The notes below the pieces were generated by a model. It ran no database searches. It was not told the DNA's origin and saw only the letters and a program-made list of their open reading frames with translations. Positions 63,605 to 64,000 of a DNA stretch of 64,000 bases are shown here, in pieces. Origin of the DNA: Rhizobacter sp. SG703 (GTDB lineage Bacteria; Pseudomonadota; Gammaproteobacteria; Burkholderiales; Burkholderiaceae_C); assembly GCF_012275445.1 (NCBI RefSeq), contig NZ_JAAZQK010000007.1:248001-312000 (forward strand), given 5' to 3'. Both the position numbers and the translations under genes were made by a program. Each line of letters begins with the position of its first letter. The first letter of the stretch is position 1.

Positions 63605-64000
63605 TCAGGCGGCCAGCCGCTCCCAGGCCACGGCCGGGGCGGCACGGGCCGGCTCGGGCCAGATCACGCAGACGGTGCGCGGGGTCATCAGCTGCTGGCA
63701 GAAGAAGGCGGCGACGCGCGCCGTGTACGCCGCCGTCGCGCCGGCGGCGGCCCGCCCGGACTCCAGCTGCAGCGCCCGGCCGCGCAGCGCGCCGATGCGC
63801 CGGCGCAGCCAGTCGTCGTCCATGGCGGCACTGCCCAGCCACCAGGCAGCTGCCAGCACGCCCGGCGCCAGAGCGCCGGCAATCCACGGCAGCGCCTGCC
63901 ACCGGCGGCGCAGTGCGCGATCGAGGGTCGCGCCGGTGCCTTCGGCCAGCACCGCGCGGATCGCGGGCTCGTCGGCCGCGGCCCCCAGCACCGCATTCGC
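63605..64000 (-). CDS. Membrane-associated hypothetical protein, 5' end beyond window
   Basis: The frame is open to the right edge; the visible 131 codons give the C-terminal part only. It contains one hydrophobic segment (LPWIAGALAPGVLAAAWWLG) followed by an arginine-rich helical stretch and a C-terminus ending AVAWERLAA. A GTG at 63991 is not necessarily the start. No family recognised. Same strand as the acetyltransferase gene, 53 bp upstream of it. Confidence 0.55.
   Translation of the reverse strand, partial: ANAVLGAAADEPAIRAVLAEGTGATLDRALRRRWQALPWIAGALAPGVLAAAWWLGSAAMDDDWLRRRIGALRGRALQLESGRAAAGATAAYTARVAAFFCQQLMTPRTVCVIWPEPARAAPAVAWERLAA

Overview
The window looks like a chromosomal segment of a high-GC betaproteobacterium, most likely Burkholderiales and perhaps the Rubrivivax/Leptothrix/Ideonella group. 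The basis is very GC-rich coding sequence, a HemP-type small protein, an RpfE-like gene coupled to recJ, an aotJQMOP-type transporter operon, and GC-rich palindromic elements abutting stop codons that I recall from that order. The taxonomic call is inference; no rRNA gene is present. One tRNA (Ala, anticodon CGC) was found. No IS element, integrase or CRISPR array was seen.

Layout. 1-6016 (minus): operon of three large exported proteins (beta-helix/Ig-like repeat protein, glycine-rich protein, and a beta-helix protein cut by the left edge). 6422-15904 (plus): HAD phosphatase, then a sugar-uptake operon (aldose-1-epimerase-like protein, LacI regulator, GtsABC/MalK-type ABC transporter, DUF1479 dioxygenase, AGE-family epimerase). 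16494-20039 (plus): an AAA ATPase plus subtilisin-like protease pair matching the IetAS phage-defence architecture, in less GC-rich DNA beside tRNA-Ala. 20298-25581: acetyltransferase, oxidoreductase, potassium channel, lipase, dienelactone hydrolase and Psd. 25599-29691 (minus): basic amino-acid ABC transporter in the order J-Q-M-O-P. 29787-35531: a small repeat protein, an IclR regulator, a frameshifted peptide-binding protein, a Na/Pi symporter and a Nudix hydrolase. 35569-39379 (minus): cytochrome c peroxidase, histidine kinase and double-receiver regulator.

40354-44850 (minus) is a tightly overlapping four-gene unit: PlcP-like metallophosphoesterase, glycosyltransferase, polyphosphate kinase and SixA, with a candidate Pho box upstream. 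It reads as a phosphate-economy operon (lipid remodelling plus polyphosphate). 44937-51292 (plus) holds an RpfE-like gene, recJ, a sugar dehydrogenase, a PHP phosphatase, an EamA transporter and a YciO protein. 51405-55006 (minus) holds a chemoreceptor, hemP with a Fur-like palindrome, RidA, PlsY and YbaK. 55166-58080 (plus) holds two exported hydrolases and an exported thioredoxin-like protein.

59250-61132 (minus) carries a DUF262 protein followed by a HEPN protein with an intact R-x4-H motif, a plausible but poorly described defence or toxin module. An acyl-CoA synthetase, an acetyltransferase and a truncated membrane protein close the window. The most interesting signals are the two defence-type cassettes, the phosphate-economy operon, the dispersed ~83-bp element that abuts TAG stop codons, an apparently repeat-derived in-frame insertion in the EamA gene, and a homopolymer frameshift in a signal peptide.
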